From: Sulfolobus acidocaldarius SUSAZ
GTDB lineage: Archaea > Thermoproteota > Thermoprotei_A > Sulfolobales > Sulfolobaceae
DNA length: 64,000 nucleotides
Assembly (NCBI GenBank): GCA_000508305.1
Contig: CP006977.1
Span: 1,997,921-2,061,920, forward strand
Reading direction: 5' to 3'
Positions 50,044 to 62,000 of this stretch are shown piece by piece. The notes beneath the pieces were generated by a model. That model saw only the letters and a program-made list of their open reading frames with translations. It was not told the DNA's origin and did no database searches. The stretch's first letter is position 1, and every line of letters starts with the position of its first letter. The position numbers and the translations under genes were made by a program.

Positions 50044-51802
50044 CAGTTTTAGCTAAATTTCTAGGTTTATCTGGATTTAGTCCTTTACTTACAGAGGCAT
50101 AATATGCAATTAACTGAAGTACAACGGAAATCGATAGAGCAGGAAACTGAATAGAGTCCAAATATATTTCAACATCGCTTTCACTTATTTTCTTATTTAC
50201 ACTAATCACATAGGCTTTAGCGCCTCTAGCTTTCATCTCTATAACGTTATTTCTAAGCAGATCAGTGATTTCACCATCGTTTATTGCCACAATTGGAAAA
50301 CCTTTGTCCACTAGTGATATGGGACCATGTTTACTCTCACCCGCAGGATATGCCTCAGCATGAACATACGCGACTTCCTTTATTTTTAGTGCCCCTTCCA
50401 TAGCTAATGGTAAAGACATTCCTCTACCTAAATAGTATATACTGGTCTTCTTTGATAATTCCTCACCAATAAGTTTTGCATAACCTTCTACACTAGTTAT
50501 AACTCTTTCAACTTCTGCGTCAGCACTCCTAAATTTATTAGTATTGTCCCTTCTTAATCTAGCGTGTATGAAAAGGAGAGAAATCAGCTGTGTTATAAAT
50601 GTCTTCGTTGCAGCTACACTTATTTCGGGACCTGCTCTCATATAGATTTTGTAATTGCTTTCTCTTGGTAAAGCACTTTCTATAACATTAGTTAGAGATA
50701 CTATCCTAGCTCCTTCCTCTTTAAACTTTCTAACTGCCTGTAGTAGATCCAAAGTTTCTCCGCTCTGACTAATAGCAAATATTAAGTCATCCTTCTTAGC
50801 CTTGAAATTATAATATTCTGAGGCTATCAACGGAGAACTATTCATTCCTTCCCTACTCAATAAGAGGGAAAAATACAATCCTGCGTGGTAACTCGTACCA
50901 GCGCCTACTACTACAATCCTTCCTGAACTCTTCATTTCTGCTATAATTTTGTCTATTAAGTCAAGATCAGAAATTAGACTGTCTACTGTATCTCTGATTG
51001 ATTTCGGTGATTCGTGTATTTCCTTAATCATAAAATGTGGATATCCTTCTTTAGAGGCAGTTTCCACATCCCAATCAACTACCCTTACTCTATCTGATAG
51101 ATCCACCGGATTACCGTCCTTGTCTTCTATAAAGACATTCGATGTTGTGATAAAACCAAGTTCTCCATCCTTGATAACTAAAATCCTCTTTGTGTATGAG
51201 AGAAAAGCAGGAATGTCACTAGCTATATAATTTTCCTTCTCCCCGAGACCAATAACTAACGGATTGTCCCTCTTAGCAAAGAATATTCTCTTTTCTCCAT
51301 GAATAACAGCTAAAACTGCATAACTTCCCTCTAAAGCCTTAATTGAATTCCTAAACGCACTATAGGGATCCATACCTCTTTTCATAAATTCCTCAATTAA
51401 ATGTGGAATTATTTCTGTATCCGTATCACTTTTGAATACATGTCCTAGTGTCTGAAGTTCTTCTCTCAATTCCTTATAATTCTTTATAGTACCGTTATGG
51501 ATTACAGCTATCTTACCTGAACAGTCTACATGGGGATGAGCGTTATAGTCTGTAGGAGGACCATGGGTTGCCCACCTTGTGTGACCTAAAAATATGTAAC
51601 CAGACATCTCACTGACTTTCTTCTTACTAATGACCTCCTCTACAGTTCCCTTAGCCTTCCTTACCTCCAACTTATTATTATCAAGTGATGCAACGCCTAC
51701 ACTGTCATATCCTCTATACTCCAGTCTCTTTAATGCAGAGATAACTTTGTCAGCGATCTTCTTATCTTCCTTTGAGCATACTATTCCAATTATTCCGCAC
51801 AC
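50030..51802 (-). CDS. glmS: Glutamine-fructose-6-phosphate aminotransferase GlmS
   Basis: 590 residues. Cys2 in 'MCGIIGIV' is the Ntn nucleophile, with 'GYDSVGVAS', 'GHTRWATHGPPTDYNAHPH' and 'HNGTIKNY' completing the glutaminase site. Two SIS sugar-isomerase domains follow ('VVGAGTSYHAGLYFSLLL', 'ISQSGETLDLLQAVR', 'YYLGRGMSLPLAMEGALKIKEVAYVHAEAYPAGESKHGPISL'), ending 'NLAKTVTVE'. It makes glucosamine-6-phosphate for UDP-GlcNAc and N-glycans of surface proteins. The start is GTG. The sugar nucleotidyltransferase at 52797 may act downstream. Confidence 0.94.
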   Translation of the reverse strand: MCGIIGIVCSKEDKKIADKVISALKRLEYRGYDSVGVASLDNNKLEVRKAKGTVEEVISKKKVSEMSGYIFLGHTRWATHGPPTDYNAHPHVDCSGKIAVIHNGTIKNYKELREELQTLGHVFKSDTDTEIIPHLIEEFMKRGMDPYSAFRNSIKALEGSYAVLAVIHGEKRIFFAKRDNPLVIGLGEKENYIASDIPAFLSYTKRILVIKDGELGFITTSNVFIEDKDGNPVDLSDRVRVVDWDVETASKEGYPHFMIKEIHESPKSIRDTVDSLISDLDLIDKIIAEMKSSGRIVVVGAGTSYHAGLYFSLLLSREGMNSSPLIASEYYNFKAKKDDLIFAISQSGETLDLLQAVRKFKEEGARIVSLTNVIESALPRESNYKIYMRAGPEISVAATKTFITQLISLLFIHARLRRDNTNKFRSADAEVERVITSVEGYAKLIGEELSKKTSIYYLGRGMSLPLAMEGALKIKEVAYVHAEAYPAGESKHGPISLVDKGFPIVAINDGEITDLLRNNVIEMKARGAKAYVISVNKKISESDVEIYLDSIQFPALSISVVLQLIAYYASVSKGLNPDKPRNLAKTVTVE

Positions 51803-51824
51803 AAAAATTTCTCTATGCTAACTA

Positions 51825-52769
51825 CTAAATTAACTTTATCATAACTCCATTGAACGAAGGGTTAGCGTTTATCAGTTTTCCTCCCATGGCTTTTATCAGA
51901 AATTCCGCTTGCTCACTCTTAGTACAGACCACAGCTCCTCCTCCACCACCACCGCTAACCTTACACCCTTTAACACCTGCTATCCTTGCAGTTGAGACAA
52001 TTTGATCTATTACAGGGACAGTAATGCCTATTGAAAACAGAAGACCATGGTTGATGTACATTAATTCTCCCAGTTCTTCTTCATCGTTCTTAACAATTGC
52101 ATTTTTTGCCTCAGTGGTGACTTGCTCTATCACATTTAATACAGATTCAAATAACTGGGGTTTGGATTCCTTGAGTTTTTTAACTCTCTTTAACATATCA
52201 GCAGTAGTTGCCATTCTCCTGAAATAGCCTGAGGAAAAGCTCATGTTTGCATCTAATTTCTCAACTTCCTTACCCCCTTTCTTAACCAGAATAAACCCTC
52301 CAAAAGTCTCTGTATGTGTGTCCATAATGCTAGCCAATCCTTGAACCCTTAACTCGATCTCATGAGATATTTTAGCTATTTGCTCTCTAGATAGTTTGTG
52401 ACCTAAAAGCGTAGAGTAAGCAGAGACCATACCTACTACTACACCTGCGCTAGTGCCTAACCCAACAGATGGATCCACTGGTGACTCAATATCAATACTA
52501 ACTTTTTTCTCTGCACCAAAGTAATTTATAGTCTCAGTTATGTAAGCTAAAACTCTCTTCACGTTCTCGTTTTCCACTTTGTATTCATGCAGATCTACTT
52601 TGACACCAGTGAGTTCTAAAGTATTCGATGTGACATAAAACCTTTCACTTTCTATAATTCTTATCTTCAAGTATTCTGATATAGTATACGCTATAGCAGG
52701 TCTTCCATACACTACAGCATGCTCTCCAAATAAGGTCAATTTGAGAGGAACTAATGCTTCAACTATCAT
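51825..52769 (-). CDS. mvk: Mevalonate kinase
   Basis: 314-residue GHMP kinase. 'PLKLTLFGEHAVVYGRPAIAY' (motif I), 'DPSVGLGTSAGVVVGMVSAYS' (ATP phosphate loop), 'SIMDTHTETFGGFILV' (catalytic Asp) and 'GVKGCKVSGGGGGGAVV' (motif III with a run of six Gly) are all present. It phosphorylates mevalonate in the isoprenoid lipid pathway. It lies 22 bp after glmS on the same strand, with about 28 bp to the divergent nucleotidyltransferase start. Confidence 0.93.
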   Translation of the reverse strand: MIVEALVPLKLTLFGEHAVVYGRPAIAYTISEYLKIRIIESERFYVTSNTLELTGVKVDLHEYKVENENVKRVLAYITETINYFGAEKKVSIDIESPVDPSVGLGTSAGVVVGMVSAYSTLLGHKLSREQIAKISHEIELRVQGLASIMDTHTETFGGFILVKKGGKEVEKLDANMSFSSGYFRRMATTADMLKRVKKLKESKPQLFESVLNVIEQVTTEAKNAIVKNDEEELGELMYINHGLLFSIGITVPVIDQIVSTARIAGVKGCKVSGGGGGGAVVCTKSEQAEFLIKAMGGKLINANPSFNGVMIKLI

Positions 52770-52796
52770 TATTTAACCGTAATGAGATTTACTCAT

Positions 52797-53867
52797 ATGC
52801 AAGCTATAATTCTTGCCGGTGGCAAAGGTGAAGGGTTGTTACCATATACTGAGAGAGTACAAAAGGAGACCATTAATATACTTGGTAAAATGATTCTTTC
52901 CTATTCCATTTCAGGCTTGAAAAAAGCGGGAATAAATGATTTCGTTGTGGTGACTACTGATCGAGGTAAAAAGTTAATTGAAGATGAACTAGAAAAACTA
53001 AACATAAGCTTTGAGGTAATAAATCAACATAGGGAAGGTATCAGTGGAGCTATAAAGGATGGATTAGAAAAATCAGATGACGATAATATAGTAATAGCTT
53101 TTGGAGATATTGTTGCACCAGAAGAGTTTTACGTGAATCTAGTTAATGCGTTTTCCGTTTCAGGTTCCGAGATAGTTATACCACTAGTACCTGTGAGTAA
53201 AGGAATCCAAACTTATGGACTAGCAAAGATAAACACTGAGGGATTAGAAGTAGTGAAAGAGGGATCAACTTTAGCCCTTGCAGGAGCATACATAATAAAG
53301 AATGAGACATTTGAGGATTTCATAGATTACCTTAATCAACGTAAAAGTAAGATAAAGTACTTTATATGGAGTAGGGATTGGTTTGACATAGGTTACCCTG
53401 AAGATATTATCGGTGCTTTAGAAGCTTTATTAAGCAAGCACGAAACTGTTATATCAAGTTCTAGTGAGATATCCAAGACAGCTATTATAGGAAAGAAAGT
53501 TATAATCGATAATAACGCGGTTATAGATGATTACGCTGTTGTTAAGGGACCAGCTTACATTGGCGAAAATGCATACATAGGGAATTTTTCACTTGTAAGA
53601 GATTACAGCTCAGTGGAGAGAGGTGCAAAAGTAGGAGCATACTGTGAGATAGTCCATTCTTCAATACAACCTGGAGCTGAAATAGGTTCAAAGAGTTACC
53701 TTACATACAGTATAGTAGGGAGTAATTCTAAGATAGGATCCAATGTTATAATGTCAAGCTACCCAGCGAATGTGATAAGAGGGAGAGTTGAAAAGTTAGG
53801 TGCTTTAGTATCACCTGATAAGGAGGTTGATCACGGTAGCATATTACGACCTGGAACTAAAATTTAA
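52797..53867 (+). CDS. Sugar-phosphate nucleotidyltransferase with left-handed beta-helix
   Basis: About 356 residues from the ATG at 52797 (MQAIILAGGKGEG), which is about 26 bp after a TTTAAC TATA-like element. An ATG at 52782 would add five residues. An NTP-transferase domain (about 1-220: 'AIILAGGKGEGLLPYTERVQKETINILGKMILSY', 'IVIAFGDIV', 'YFIWSRDWFDIGYPEDII') is followed by hexapeptide LbH repeats ('TAIIGKKVIIDNNAVIDDYAVVKGPAYIGENAYIGNFSLV'). This architecture is shared with archaeal GlmU-like enzymes making UDP-GlcNAc or dTDP-glucose. The exact sugar is not evident. The adjacent glmS suggests an amino sugar. Confidence 0.78.
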   Translation: MQAIILAGGKGEGLLPYTERVQKETINILGKMILSYSISGLKKAGINDFVVVTTDRGKKLIEDELEKLNISFEVINQHREGISGAIKDGLEKSDDDNIVIAFGDIVAPEEFYVNLVNAFSVSGSEIVIPLVPVSKGIQTYGLAKINTEGLEVVKEGSTLALAGAYIIKNETFEDFIDYLNQRKSKIKYFIWSRDWFDIGYPEDIIGALEALLSKHETVISSSSEISKTAIIGKKVIIDNNAVIDDYAVVKGPAYIGENAYIGNFSLVRDYSSVERGAKVGAYCEIVHSSIQPGAEIGSKSYLTYSIVGSNSKIGSNVIMSSYPANVIRGRVEKLGALVSPDKEVDHGSILRPGTKI

Positions 53868-53885
53868 ACAATTGCAGATCAAAAA

Positions 53886-54233
53886 TTATAACACGTCTGT
53901 TATTATTCCCATCCATCTACCTTCTTCATAAAGCATATATTCAACTTCTAATGTTAGTCTTTTCTCTCCGTGCTTTGTCTTTACTTTGATAGGATAAATG
54001 AAGTAATAAACATCTCCTTCAACTTCCTTTTTAGCTCTCTCCGGAAATTCAATCTCGTACCCATAAGATAGTGCTACTTCTTCCAGTTTAGAAGTCAGCC
54101 TAGCCAGTATATCCTTTAGGGACTCACCGTATATCGGTTCCATAGAAAGCGACTTTAATTCTTTCTTAAAGGCTGTTATACTCTCTCTACTTACCCTCTT
54201 TTTCCTTGTTTTTTGTTGTTTATTCTTCTCCAC
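53886..54233 (-). CDS. Conserved hypothetical protein
   Basis: 115 residues. The N-terminal 25 are very basic (KQQKTRKKRVSR) and the rest is an alpha/beta domain ending 'GRWMGIITDVL'. No family recognised. It converges with the nucleotidyltransferase gene (18 bp between stops). Confidence 0.6.
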   Translation of the reverse strand: MEKNKQQKTRKKRVSRESITAFKKELKSLSMEPIYGESLKDILARLTSKLEEVALSYGYEIEFPERAKKEVEGDVYYFIYPIKVKTKHGEKRLTLEVEYMLYEEGRWMGIITDVL

Positions 54234-54371
54234 ACTTAATTCATCAAAAATAATCGTTTAAAAAGGTAATCGCAAAATGTTTCTAATCAGTTTTATCTAA
54301 TAGATTGAATCTGATTATTTTCTAAATAAAATTGCCGGTTTTTGTCATTACTTATTATGTGTTAGATTATG

Positions 54372-55154
54372 TTAGAAATATGATAATTTCTTTTTCATCT
54401 GATCCACCAATTCATTTAGTTGCGATGTTAATTCAGGATCAGGGTTTCTAATGGAATTTAGTGTATTACTTATTCCATTCAAGAGTAACGACCTATCAAA
54501 ATAGAGGGATCTTGAAGCTAAAAGATAAAGTAGTTTTATCTTTTCAGACTCCACAAATTCATCAAACTTATTTTCCAATATCATAGCCTTTAATGCCTTG
54601 CCCCTTGAAACAGTTTTAATCCAACTCTTACTACTCTTTAATTTCTCCATGAACTCACTATCATATGCTATATCCTCCAATATGTCCTTAATGTCTACGC
54701 TAATCTCTGCCTTCCTCTTATCTACTAAATCGATAATCATGTCCTTGAGTAGACTATAATTAACTCCCAAGTCTTCTTTTTCCGGATAGATAGTTAAACC
54801 TAATGATGTAGCCTCCTTCTTTATCTCTGAAAATACATTATCAATATCCTGCGAAATTACCCTAGAGTTTAAAGGTAAACCTGTAAGTGACGAGGAAACG
54901 GCGTGAAGTATATGAACATCTAATGTAACAAAAAGGGAAATAACCTTGTCTATCATTTCAGGTTGTGATCTCTGTAACCAAGCCAAAAATGGCTTTCTGA
55001 CGTACTTCCTAGGCCATGAGTCTAATTCATATAAAATTGGTGATTTTGCATATGAGATACTTACGTAATATCCTCCGTTAATCCTCTTATATGCTTGTAT
55101 AACTAAATCTCTATCAATACCTGAATTAACAGCTAGTGTTATAAAATCCAACAC
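54372..55154 (-). CDS. Hypothetical helical protein
   Basis: 260 residues, mainly helical and charged, with no membrane segment or signal peptide. Stretches such as 'YELDSWPRKYVRKPFLAWLQRSQPEMIDKVISLFVTLDVHILHAVSSSLTGLP' are compact, and the C-terminus is likely coiled coil. I do not recognise the family. It stands alone, with gaps of about 130 bp to its neighbours. Confidence 0.6.
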   Translation of the reverse strand: MLDFITLAVNSGIDRDLVIQAYKRINGGYYVSISYAKSPILYELDSWPRKYVRKPFLAWLQRSQPEMIDKVISLFVTLDVHILHAVSSSLTGLPLNSRVISQDIDNVFSEIKKEATSLGLTIYPEKEDLGVNYSLLKDMIIDLVDKRKAEISVDIKDILEDIAYDSEFMEKLKSSKSWIKTVSRGKALKAMILENKFDEFVESEKIKLLYLLASRSLYFDRSLLLNGISNTLNSIRNPDPELTSQLNELVDQMKKKLSYF

Positions 55155-55281
55155 TTATCTACCTCAGACCTGGCCACTTTCTTCATTAAATCAGAAAAGA
55201 ATGTGCTCATCAACATATAAAAGGATTCATATATCCAATAAAAAATTATTACTACTTTGATTTGAGGTATATAAGACGAAA

Positions 55282-56664
<1,383 letters not shown>

Positions 56665-57402
56665 TCAAATTGGCTTTGCGATTATTGCCATTTGTGGATC
56701 AGTAACTTCAAATCTCTTCCATGAATATCCACTTAAAACCTCCAGTATTTCAAATCCAGACTTTGTTAACAATCTAACTATTTCATGTAAACTATAAAAT
56801 CTCTGCGAAAATGTTATTCTCTCTATCTCTTTTCCATCCTTTAAATAAGACCTGGTGACTTTCAACCTTGAGGAGAAAGGATCAAAATCATTTTTATCAA
56901 TAATCACATAGGGCGGAACGTAAGAGTGTACTACCTCTGGTTTGTTATAAATAGCATAGTCCCTATTCTCCAAGTTAACAATAAGTAGACCACCCTGTTT
57001 TAAAACTGCTCTGAATTCGTTCAATATCCTTAAATCGTCTTCCTCCTCATAATAACCCAGACTGTTAAAAATATTTAGAATAATGTCGAATTTATCTCTT
57101 ATTAAAGTTGAGAGATGTCTCATGTCTCCCTTGATAAAGTTACCTTTTTTAACTCTCTCCTTCGCCGTGTTAATCATCTTTTCTGATATATCAATTCCGC
57201 TTACGTTGTAGTTCAATCTAGTGAGATAGTAACTAACTCTACCAATTCCACAAGGTACATCAAGAATATTTCTCGCATCAATCTTATATTTCTTAATTAC
57301 TTCATCTATCCACTTAGCCCACTTTTCTCCTTCTTCCCATATCTTCAGCATCTCGTTAATGTAAAGATCAGACTCAAATATCTTAATCCAATAATCTTCC
57401 AT
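56665..57402 (-). CDS. SAM-dependent methyltransferase
   Basis: 245 residues, class I Rossmann methyltransferase. Motif I is 'ILDVPCGIGRVSYYL' (about residue 48), followed by 'VSGIDISEKMINTAKERVKKGNFIKGDMRHL' and 'DIILNIFNSLGYYEEEDDLRIL'. The C-terminal part has 'LHEIVRLLTKSGFEILEVLSGY'. The substrate is unknown. No linked biosynthetic genes are adjacent. Confidence 0.82.
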   Translation of the reverse strand: MEDYWIKIFESDLYINEMLKIWEEGEKWAKWIDEVIKKYKIDARNILDVPCGIGRVSYYLTRLNYNVSGIDISEKMINTAKERVKKGNFIKGDMRHLSTLIRDKFDIILNIFNSLGYYEEEDDLRILNEFRAVLKQGGLLIVNLENRDYAIYNKPEVVHSYVPPYVIIDKNDFDPFSSRLKVTRSYLKDGKEIERITFSQRFYSLHEIVRLLTKSGFEILEVLSGYSWKRFEVTDPQMAIIAKPI

Positions 57403-57514
57403 TAGATATTCATATGGCTGAATGAAAAAATAAAACTACCTATCTTACGCTAAACGATTTCCAATAAACTTGAGGTAATATTTAATATATTCGTAGAACA
57501 ATCAAGTATCAACA

Positions 57515-58441
57515 ATGCTCGTACTGAATAAAACTCAGTTAGAGGAAATTCTTGACGTCGAAACAGCTGTAAATGCAGTCAAAGAAGCTTTTTCACTATA
57601 TTCAGCAAGGAGAGTAGTGCAACCGCAAAGACAAGTACTGAACGTTAAGGGAAACTGGTGGGGAATCATGCCTTCTTACACTGATCTCTCTCTTGCAGTA
57701 AAGATAGTCAACGTAATACCATCAAATAAGGAAAGAAATATACCGAGTGTGCAAGGAGTAGTTATATTGATGTCCCCAGATACAGGAGAGACATTAGCCA
57801 TACTGGATGGTTTAGTCCTTACAGCAATTAGGACTTCGTCCGCGAGTATTTTATCAGCGGAGCTAGCCATGAACACGAGAACAATAGGAACTTTAGGTAT
57901 AATAGGAGCTGGTACCGAAGCCCGTTACCACCTAAAATTAGGCTTAAGTTATTTTAGAGTTGATAGGGTGTTGATTTCAGCAAGGAGGAATCATTATTTA
58001 TTAGCTAAAGAATTCGGTGCTGAGGCTGTAGAACTAGAAAAAGTGCTAAAGGAAGCTGATGTTATATTTTCCACAACTTCCTCATCCTCCCCCGTGATTT
58101 TAGGTAAATATTTGAGAGACGATTTCCACATCTCCAGTATAGGTGCCCATACACCTGAGTCAAGGGAAATAGATGATGACACTATAAGAAAGATTGAGAC
58201 ATATATGGTGGATTCTGTTGAGGCGGTAGCGAATGAAACAGGAGATTATATTCAGCCTATAAATAATGGTGTTCTAAGGAAGGAAAAGGTTATTGAAATC
58301 GGTGAGGTAATCAATAGAGGTTTGAAGGTCAAAAGACCATCATTATTCAAGACCATAGGAATAGCCTCTGAAGACAATTTAACAGCATATATGGCATATA
58401 AGGTTGCCCTAAAAAAGGGCATAGGGATTAATGTGGAATAG
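57515..58441 (+). CDS. Ornithine cyclodeaminase / mu-crystallin family protein
   Basis: 308 residues. The family pattern is clear: '[18 protein letters not shown]', 'GIMPSYTD', '[39 protein letters not shown]', '[18 protein letters not shown]' and the NAD loop '[19 protein letters not shown]'. Members are ornithine cyclodeaminases, alanine dehydrogenases or ketimine reductases; sequence alone does not decide which. It converges on the cobalamin adenosyltransferase gene with a 14-bp overlap. Confidence 0.82.
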   Translation: MLVLNKTQLEEILDVETAVNAVKEAFSLYSARRVVQPQRQVLNVKGNWWGIMPSYTDLSLAVKIVNVIPSNKERNIPSVQGVVILMSPDTGETLAILDGLVLTAIRTSSASILSAELAMNTRTIGTLGIIGAGTEARYHLKLGLSYFRVDRVLISARRNHYLLAKEFGAEAVELEKVLKEADVIFSTTSSSSPVILGKYLRDDFHISSIGAHTPESREIDDDTIRKIETYMVDSVEAVANETGDYIQPINNGVLRKEKVIEIGEVINRGLKVKRPSLFKTIGIASEDNLTAYMAYKVALKKGIGINVE

Positions 58442-58952
58442 ACTTTCTCCATAAAATGTTTGGATTATTAGTTTTCTTATTGACATAAAGAGCTAATATA
58501 AACAGCAACGTTGAGAGTCTATTTAGGTATTTTTCATGAATCTGTTTAGCTCTGTTAGTCTTCAATAACCTTACTATACTTCGTTCTGCCCTCCTACAGA
58601 TAGCCCTTGAGAGATGAAGAGATGATGAGGCAATATGACCACCTGGAAGAACAAAGTTCTTTATAGGCTCTAAGGTTTTGGAGTACTCTTTAATTAATTT
58701 TTCCACATGTTTCACTTTTTCCTCGTCAAAGTTCATCTCAAATCCAGCAATTTCAGATGAAAGCTCAAAGATATCAGACTGTACAGTCTCCAATACTTCT
58801 TTAATATCTGGATATAAACTTATAACAACTCCTAAAGAGGAGTTCAACTCGTCCAAATCCCCCAAAGCTACAACTAAGTCCTCGTCCTTCCATACTTCGC
58901 CTCCTGAAGGTAGTCTAGTTTTACCACTATCACCACTCCCAGTATACCACAT
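58428..58952 (-). CDS. ATP:cob(I)alamin adenosyltransferase (PduO type)
   Basis: About 174 residues from the ATG at 58952 ([14 protein letters not shown]), the usual start of the family. An ATG at 58973 would add seven residues, but a TATA-like ATGATATAAG centred near 58983 fits a leaderless transcript from 58952. Family marks: 'GDSGKT', '[14 protein letters not shown]', '[30 protein letters not shown]' and '[17 protein letters not shown]'. It adds the adenosyl group to cob(I)alamin to make coenzyme B12, used for example by methylmalonyl-CoA mutase in the CO2-fixation cycle. Confidence 0.88.
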   Translation of the reverse strand: MWYTGSGDSGKTRLPSGGEVWKDEDLVVALGDLDELNSSLGVVISLYPDIKEVLETVQSDIFELSSEIAGFEMNFDEEKVKHVEKLIKEYSKTLEPIKNFVLPGGHIASSSLHLSRAICRRAERSIVRLLKTNRAKQIHEKYLNRLSTLLFILALYVNKKTNNPNILWRKSIPH

Positions 58953-59076
58953 AATAATTAGATTTGCTCTCATAGACTTATATCATTTACCTTCTAACTA
59001 AAGCCTTAGCCCTTCTAAGGGAAAATTGTGAAATGAAAAAACTAGACTCTTTATAGCTTTTAACTTTCTTAGGGTA

Positions 59077-62000
59077 CTAAATCTTCTTATTTCTCTCGAG
59101 GACTAGTAGCACAATCAAAGGAATTAGTGAAATAATTGATGCTATCGCCTCAATAGTCAAAGCCGAAATACCGGTCTGCGAGCCATTATTCAATGGAGCA
59201 GAGGTAAAGGTCACTAAGTTCTGTCCCTGATATGTGCTAACATTTGTATATGTAAACACTTTGGAATTTAGAAGAGAAAGGTTGTATACTTCAGTATTTA
59301 TCAGAACTATAGAGGAGTTTATAGCCGTGAGATTCTTGACTACTGAATTCATGAGAACAACGTGCTCGTTCTTAAAGAACGCATTTTCTATATATAGACC
59401 TACAGCGTTAGTACCGTTAAAGAATTTCACATAAACGTAGGGCATTACTGTCAACTCCAGTCCACTGGAACTCGGAAAAGCCTCCAATGTGGAGTAGTTA
59501 ACCGAAGTATTCACAGGAACTACACTTCCATCATCAGATATACCCACTATATATACATACCATAAACCAGATATCAAGCTATAGGGAAGACCTGAACTCT
59601 GGGATGGAATTGTGAAATCACCTATCCAGTAGCTCCCGTTAAAATGAAGAGGTACAATGTAGTATATACCGGAAGAGGGGTTACCAATAGAGTATGATGG
59701 TGTAAGTATAGCAGAAAATGATCCTAGAGTTACCTTCGAGTCATTTATGCTATTCTGTATTAAAGCTTTTACTTGTATTGTCTCGTTTTCAAAAGCCACA
59801 TTATTAACATAACTTAAGACGCTCAGTCTGTTACTGGTAATATATATTTGTGTATAACCAACTCCAAATGAACTATAACTCCCGTTACTATACTTGGCTA
59901 TAGCCTCTACAGTATAATATCCAGATGAGAGGTTTAGAGGAACTTGTATTTTACTGATATAATAGGAAGAGGATGATATTGGAACTGCATTAACATTAGT
60001 GCTGTAATAGGTTAATCCATTCTTAATGAAATTAACAGTTATGTTAGGATACCCTAAGCCTAATTCATAAATATATAATGTTAAACTTCCCCCAACATAT
60101 GTGCTGATAGGCTCAGCTAATGTGTTTGGCAATAAGATTGGAATTACGTAAAATCCTAACACAAACTCATCTAGCCCAATAGCATTATTTACAGCAAGAA
60201 CCCAGACTCCTCCAAAATTATTAAAACTTGAGAAGTTGAGGTATCCTTCCAGTAAATTTTCCGTTGTGTTAACCTTTATACCTAATTGCGAAGTGTTAAC
60301 AATTTTTTGATTTACTAGGTTAATTGTAAAAGCCTTTGCTAAATGTCCGGTAAGCTGATTCTCATTATAGACTTGCAGTGAAAAGCCCTTTGCAGAGGAA
60401 ATCGGTGTTCCGTTAGGATATGTTATCAAGGCTATTACGGGAATGTTTCCAGGTATGGGATAAACTGCAACTAATGGGAACAGAAATATAGCTTGATATC
60501 CATATATTATATACGAGAACCCATAAAGACCATTATAGTTTGCTACAATCTCGTATATTCCAGATCTGGTATAATTGAAATATCCAACATAATAGCTACC
60601 GTTATAAGATAACGTAATGGATGAGACAATATTAGTTCCGTTAAATACGTTGGCATATATATCTAAAGGCATCTGTTGCCCACTAACTCCTGTTAATTGA
60701 GCTACAACCTTCACTTTTTCTCCTGGGACTGCAGTGAAATTCTGTAAACCTAAAGCTAAAGATGACTTTGGTATACTAATTAATTTAATGAAATATCCTG
60801 CGTTTATGTAGCCTAAACCTGTTACCAGATTGTTAGAGGAGTTTGCAGTATATCCACCATTATAACCAAAACTAATCTTTCCTAATGCTGGAGTGTTAGA
60901 TATATTGTATATTAGTGGATTTATGAACCCTAGCCGACCTTTTACTTGAACTGTTAACGCTATAATACCAGATACTATCGGAGATGCCACAGACGTACCG
61001 CCCACAATTACAGTTTCATTGTTTACATAAACAACCTTAACTCCGGTATAGGGATCAGCTAATGCTGCCACATCAGGGACTTTCCTAAAACCTGATAATG
61101 ACTGATAATATGGTGATGGAAATAGTGAGCTGTATCCGCCTGTACTACTACCTAAAATACTTTGTCCACTCCATGCTATCTGATAGGTTTGGTTATAAGA
61201 GGCAAACAGACTAGTTCCACCAACAGCTAACACATAGGGAATTGACGCTGGAACCAACTGGGATCCCATAGGACTAAGATAGAAATTATATCCTGTAGCT
61301 CCAGCATCTCCACTTGAAGCCACAAAGGTTATCCCTAAAGCCTCACCCAACCAATATTCATACATTATTGACTGCAGATATGAAAGAGGAAGTTCACCCA
61401 TTAGAAAGTAAATTTCAGGTATCCCAAAACTTTGAGAGAGAACTGCCACTTGATTATCTTGAACTATATTGGCTAAAATCTCAGGAAGGGGTAGGTTAGA
61501 ATTTGCAACATATAGCACAATCCCTGCACCGGGAGCTATGGAATGGACATACTCAACATCTAATGAGGCTTCCAGTGCCCAGCCTGATTGTATACCATCA
61601 TTAGGGTTAAAGGGACCTATAGGGACGATATCCAAAAATGGGGGAGAGGTTATATTGTATAACTGGTCAAAAGTACTAAGTTCTTGCTGTATATACGGAT
61701 TACCATCAAATACAAGAACTCCTATATTTACTCCCTTTCCTGTTATACCATTATCCAATAGATATGAAATATTATATGCTGTTCTGATATCATTGGGCGT
61801 ACTAATAGAATAGCCCTGTAACTGCTCCTGGGTCAGATTTATCATATTCATGGGTTTTTCAACAAGCGCATTTGTTATATTACTAGATATTACTAAACCG
61901 GAAGCTATACTACTTCCTGCGATAAAATAGTAGACAGTTTTGCCTAGGAATCTTGTAATAATATATTGACCTTTAAACAATTTCTCAACTAGATATGGGG

